A DNA stretch of 6,199 nucleotides from Clostridia bacterium (GTDB lineage Bacteria; Bacillota; Clostridia; Christensenellales; UBA1242). Of the stretch, positions 3,881-6,199 are shown piece by piece (positions within the stretch are counted from its first letter, which is position 1; each line of letters begins with the position of its first letter). Location: positions 1-6,199 of the forward strand of contig JAFYKO010000044.1 in the NCBI GenBank assembly GCA_017537515.1, read 5' to 3'. The position numbers and the translations under genes are program-made. Under the pieces are notes generated by a model. That model saw only the letters and a list, made by a program, of their open reading frames with translations. It did not search any database and was not told where the DNA came from.

Positions 3881-4222
3881 TCAAAGAATCACAATAGAAA
3901 CCCCAATATTAAAGTGGTTTAGGTCTTCATCAAGGCTTGCGGAAGGGCAGGACTTAATGAAGTTGAATGTGGTTTGGTGGGCCATATTCCAGTCTATGCC
4001 GGGAATAAAATCTTTGATTTTTCCTTGTTTTTTGAGGCGTGGAAGCAGGCTTTTGAGATGCAAACAAATACTGCCCCCAACATTGTGAGAACCGTATCCG
4101 TGAATAAACTTTATCCCCTTGATTTTAGATTTTTTTGCGTTTTCAATTTCAATCAAAAGCATTGCTTCGGCGAGTTCGACTGACGGGGAAAATTCTTTTA
4201 GGTTGTAAGTGTAGAATTCCAT
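3881..4222 (-). CDS. Small Smr (MutS2 C-terminal-like) domain protein
   Basis: A 113-residue protein. The core GIKFIHGYGSHNVGG matches the Smr motif IIHGxG with its glycine-rich continuation. The C-terminus NIGVSIVIL matches the final GxGxTxVxL strand of the fold. Smr domains bind or cut nucleic acid; stand-alone ones are linked to mRNA or ribosome quality control as well as recombination. The usual N-terminal LDxHG motif is degenerate here (YNLKEF), so nuclease activity is doubtful. ATG 4222 is chosen; a TTG at 4231 would overlap the upstream stop as TTGA and add three residues. No Shine-Dalgarno is seen for either, so translation is probably coupled to the upstream gene. It converges with the ABC gene, the stop codons being 15 nt apart with no terminator between them. 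Confidence 0.75.
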   Translation of the reverse strand: MEFYTYNLKEFSPSVELAEAMLLIEIENAKKSKIKGIKFIHGYGSHNVGGSICLHLKSLLPRLKKQGKIKDFIPGIDWNMAHQTTFNFIKSCPSASLDEDLNHFNIGVSIVIL

Positions 4223-4227
4223 AATTT

Positions 4228-4920
4228 TCAATATCTGCTTTTAAATTCGTGGCTTGCAAGAATAGTTTTTTGCAAATCACTGCTTATTTTTGTAACAAGC
4301 GGAAGTTTGCGGGTGTACTCAGATTCGTTTGCAAACAAAATAACGTTCATTGCATAGGCATTCAAAAATTTTAGTTTTGTTGCCTCGTTGACTTGCTTTG
4401 TGGCGTTCCCGAAAAGCATATTTCTTGAATTTGAAAGTTCACGAAAATATTCATCATTTTCGCTTTCTGGTTCTGCGTGGTTGAGTTTTAACACCCACTC
4501 TGCGGCAATAGGGTCGAGGCTCTTCTTTTTGCATAAGTCTTGGTATGCTTCGTTGTAAAACTTTTGGTGATTTTGATAAGTTTCAAGCTGGTCGAGAATT
4601 GTGTCCTTAAAACTGAAGTTGAAAGAAAGTGCGTGCCATTTGTAGAATGCGGAAAGGGCCATAAGTTCTCTAGGTTCTTTTATTGGTTTGTTTTCGATTT
4701 CTTTGAATCTTGTAACAATCCTGCTGTTCATAGTCGATGTGAGGTTGAGTCGTTTGCAATAGAGTTCCATTGCTTCGACTTGGCCTCTTTCTGCTAGTCC
4801 AATAATAAGTTTGTCAAAATCTTTTGTGTCTCTTTTGTCCCGAGTGTGAATCATAATTTTTAAGTTTAAGCTGGCAAATTCGAAGTCGTCTTTTCTGAGG
4901 TTGGTGTTTAAGATAATCAT
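4228..4920 (-). CDS. Uncharacterised alpha-helical protein
   Basis: A 230-residue soluble protein I do not recognise. It has no signal peptide or membrane segment and appears mostly helical. The stretch FDKLIIGLAERGQVEAMELYCK (about residues 35-56) has the helix-turn-helix look of a tetratricopeptide or pentatricopeptide unit, but no clear repeat series follows. The start is ATG 4920, 7 nt after AGGAG (4928-4932); a TTG at 4926 would sit too close to that site. It is the first gene of a two-gene minus-strand operon with the Smr-like protein, led by a consensus promoter at 5038-5065, so the two may work together, perhaps in RNA metabolism (inference from position). Confidence 0.82.
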   Translation of the reverse strand: MIILNTNLRKDDFEFASLNLKIMIHTRDKRDTKDFDKLIIGLAERGQVEAMELYCKRLNLTSTMNSRIVTRFKEIENKPIKEPRELMALSAFYKWHALSFNFSFKDTILDQLETYQNHQKFYNEAYQDLCKKKSLDPIAAEWVLKLNHAEPESENDEYFRELSNSRNMLFGNATKQVNEATKLKFLNAYAMNVILFANESEYTRKLPLVTKISSDLQKTILASHEFKSRY

Positions 4921-4955
4921 TTTCAATCTCCTGACTTAGATTTATCAGAAACGAA

Positions 4956-4971
4956 GCGAAGTTTTCTTCGC
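4956..4971 (-). other. Hairpin in the 5' leader of the minus-strand operon
   Basis: GCGAAG (4956-4961) and CTTCGC (4966-4971) form a 6-bp stem with a four-base loop. In the minus-strand mRNA it lies about 35 nt before the start codon, with a U-run on its 5' side, so it is not a terminator. The leader is about 110 nt, long enough for regulation, but no known riboswitch is recognised. Confidence 0.5.
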
Positions 4972-5037
4972 AAAAAAATTTTATTGGTCGGGTGTATGCA
5001 AGAGTTTTTCGCCTCGTTTGCGTTTTTATACAATTAA

Positions 5038-5065
5038 ATTATATGACAAAAAAAATATTTGTCAA
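5038..5065 (-). promoter_or_regulatory. Sigma-A promoter of the minus-strand operon
   Basis: On the minus strand a perfect TTGACA (5065-5060) and a perfect TATAAT (5043-5038) are separated by 16 bp. It drives the 230-aa gene and the Smr-like gene with a leader of about 110 nt. Confidence 0.82.
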
Positions 5066-5114
5066 ACGATTTTTAATTTTTCCTTAATTTTTTTTTAAAT
5101 TTTTCGATATTTAT

Positions 5115-5142
5115 TTTACTTTTTCAAAAAAAATGCTATAAT
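5115..5142 (+). promoter_or_regulatory. Extended -10 promoter of the repeat-protein gene
   Basis: TGCTATAAT (5134-5142) is a perfect extended -10. TTTACT (5115-5120) is a partial -35 at 16 bp. It is divergent from the minus-strand promoter at 5038-5065, with very AT-rich DNA between the two (5066-5114). The expected leader is about 46 nt and contains a small TGCAG/CTGCA stem (5157-5178). Confidence 0.75.
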
Positions 5143-5194
5143 ATCCATAATTCAAGTGCAGAATTTAAAAAAACTGCAAAAAATGGGGGAAATT

Positions 5195-6031
5195 ATGAAT
5201 TTATTATTTTTTAACAAAAAACAAATCACAGAACCAACTTATCACGAAGATGAAGACAATCTCAACTTGTCAGAAGGTGCACACATTTTGGTAAATTGCA
5301 AAAATGTTGTCCTAAGCGGAGATGTTTGCGTTCTCGAAAGCACAGACACCGACTATTTGGAAGTTGGTTCTCGCTCAAAAATTCAAATCTTTCACAGCGG
5401 GCACATCAAGGTTCTTGAAGGGCACGCATCTATTGGAATGGTGAAAACTGGAATTATTGAGAAAATGACGGACAACTCTGAAATAACAACCATCAATTAT
5501 TGCCAATTTGAATATGTAACCGGTAGGGCAAAAATTGGGACTTTCAATAATGGGTCAATCAAATTCCTTGACAAAAACGCAAATATCCCAACTTTCAACT
5601 CTGGGAAAATTATGTTTATGAGAAACCACGCAAAGATTGGAACGATGATAAGCGGACGAGTTGACGGAATGACAGACAACAGCGAAATCAGTACAATTAT
5701 GAATGGAAAAATCGGATATATGCTCAACAAAGCAAAGATTGGAACGCTAAATCAAGGCGAAGTCAGTGAAATTTGCGACAACGCAAGAATTGACACAATC
5801 AACGACGGGGATATTATGCATATGATGGGCAATAGTATGATTTACCAACAAATTGGTGGAAATGTCAAGGAAAAGAGTGGACAAGCAATTCTTATTTACA
5901 CACAAAACCAGGCACCAAAGAGAATGCACAAACAAATCGAAATGAAGATTGAGGAAGAAGAAGAGGAAAAGCCAAAGAAAAAGACAACCAAGAAAAGCAG
6001 TAAGAAAATTATTGACAACATAGTTGAGTAA
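5195..6031 (+). CDS. 17-residue-repeat beta-helix protein with charged tail
   Basis: A 278-residue protein with no signal peptide or membrane segment. Residues 62-231 are ten back-to-back 17-residue repeats with no gaps, rough consensus (K/E)IxTxxxGxIxxMxxNA. Two looser repeats (28-61) precede them. Ile/Val/Phe at fixed positions and Gly/Asn at turns predict a solenoid beta-helix, one turn per repeat, similar in scale to bactofilin cores, though no family is recognised. The tail (251-278) is six Glu in a row, then a Lys/Thr/Ser-rich basic stretch, as in proteins that bind nucleic acid or the membrane surface. ATG 5195 is chosen because it follows GGGGGA (5185-5190). An upstream GTG at 5156 lies in the 5' leader and has no ribosome binding site. 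A cytoskeletal or scaffold role is only a guess. Confidence 0.88.
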   Translation: MNLLFFNKKQITEPTYHEDEDNLNLSEGAHILVNCKNVVLSGDVCVLESTDTDYLEVGSRSKIQIFHSGHIKVLEGHASIGMVKTGIIEKMTDNSEITTINYCQFEYVTGRAKIGTFNNGSIKFLDKNANIPTFNSGKIMFMRNHAKIGTMISGRVDGMTDNSEISTIMNGKIGYMLNKAKIGTLNQGEVSEICDNARIDTINDGDIMHMMGNSMIYQQIGGNVKEKSGQAILIYTQNQAPKRMHKQIEMKIEEEEEEKPKKKTTKKSSKKIIDNIVE

Positions 6032-6037
6032 ATTATT

Positions 6038-6148
6038 CCGCCTCTCTACCGAACCGGCGGGCGGTTAGAACCGCCAGTCATTAGGCTTCGCAATTAACAA
6101 CTAAAAGCGTCAGCCCAATGAGAGTGGCTCTTGCCACCCCATCTTTTT
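6038..6148. other. GC-rich multi-hairpin region after the repeat-protein gene
   Basis: Three stems are visible. CCGCC (6038-6042)/GGCGG (6056-6060) has a 13-nt loop that reads GGTTCGG on the minus strand. GGCGGT-TAGA-ACCGCC (6060-6075) is adjacent and shares one base. GTGGC-TCTT-GCCAC (6124-6137) is followed 6 nt later by five T. The last may serve as a weak terminator for the plus-strand gene. The GC content contrasts sharply with the AT-rich genes, so a structured RNA or the edge of a mobile element is also possible. Confidence 0.45.
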
Positions 6149-6199
6149 AATATCTTTTGGCGATATGCTTAGCAAAAGGAACATCCGTGAGAAACCTCA

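Noticed and set aside
5156..5194. GTG start for the repeat protein, adding 13 residues
   Set aside because: It lies within a few bases of the expected transcription start and has no ribosome binding site; ATG 5195 follows GGGGGA.
5376..5890. 51-nt periodicity as a possible CRISPR or DNA tandem repeat
   Set aside because: The periodicity is at protein level (17 residues). The DNA units are too diverged for CRISPR, and they lie inside one intact reading frame.
6038..6148. End of an IS200/IS605-type element with a guide RNA
   Set aside because: The hairpins are suggestive but no transposase or TnpB sequence is visible in the window, and the same hairpins fit a terminator or repeat.
6147..6199. 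Minus-strand frame ending in ...DVPFAKHIAKRY at 6147, possible C-terminus of a gene entering from the right
   Set aside because: Only 17 codons are visible, no family motif is recognised, and a plus-strand frame from ATG 6165 (MLSKRNIREKP...) overlaps it. Neither can be supported without sequence beyond the window.

Overview
This is a low-GC window with Gram-positive features: tRNA genes with encoded CCA ends, strong AGGAGG ribosome binding sites, near-consensus sigma-A promoters and the standard genetic code. It looks like chromosomal DNA of a Bacillota relative, possibly an uncultured clostridial or mollicute-like gut lineage. No marker gene is present, so nothing finer than phylum can be claimed.

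Layout, left to right. (1) 1-342: the end of a tRNA array (3' end of a Tyr-like tRNA, tRNA-Gln(TTG), tRNA-Lys(TTT)) closed by an intrinsic terminator. (2) 343-1151: two tandem paralogous genes for tiny glycine-rich membrane proteins (71 and 63 aa). Each has the same -10 box and ribosome binding site; they are separated by a hairpin and a possible four-way-junction RNA fold. (3) Two related structured repeats, at 349-404 and 1197-1253. Read on the minus strand, each looks like a tRNA T-arm whose loop carries two extra hairpins. (4) 1307-1852: a GNAT acetyltransferase whose promoter suggests a leaderless mRNA. (5) 1906-2154: a regulatory leader with a promoter, a 10-codon leader peptide, mutually exclusive hairpins and an intrinsic terminator, placed before (6) 2210-3865, a 551-aa ABC exporter half-transporter. 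(7) 3881-4920, minus strand: a coupled pair, an uncharacterised 230-aa helical protein followed by a small Smr-like protein, converging on the ABC gene. (8) 5195-6031: a protein built of ten 17-residue repeats (probable beta-helix) with an acidic-then-basic tail, divergent from the minus-strand pair. (9) 6032-6199: a GC-rich, hairpin-rich stretch running off the window.

The best candidate for an undescribed system is the ABC exporter leader. Its peptide, MCTIMKLRTK, resembles the macrolide-sensing leader peptides ErmDL and MsrDL, including a basic-X-basic motif. It sits upstream of rearrangeable hairpins and a terminator, which suggests antibiotic-dependent ribosome stalling controls the exporter. 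The paired glycine-zipper micro-proteins and the split T-arm repeats are the next most interesting items.
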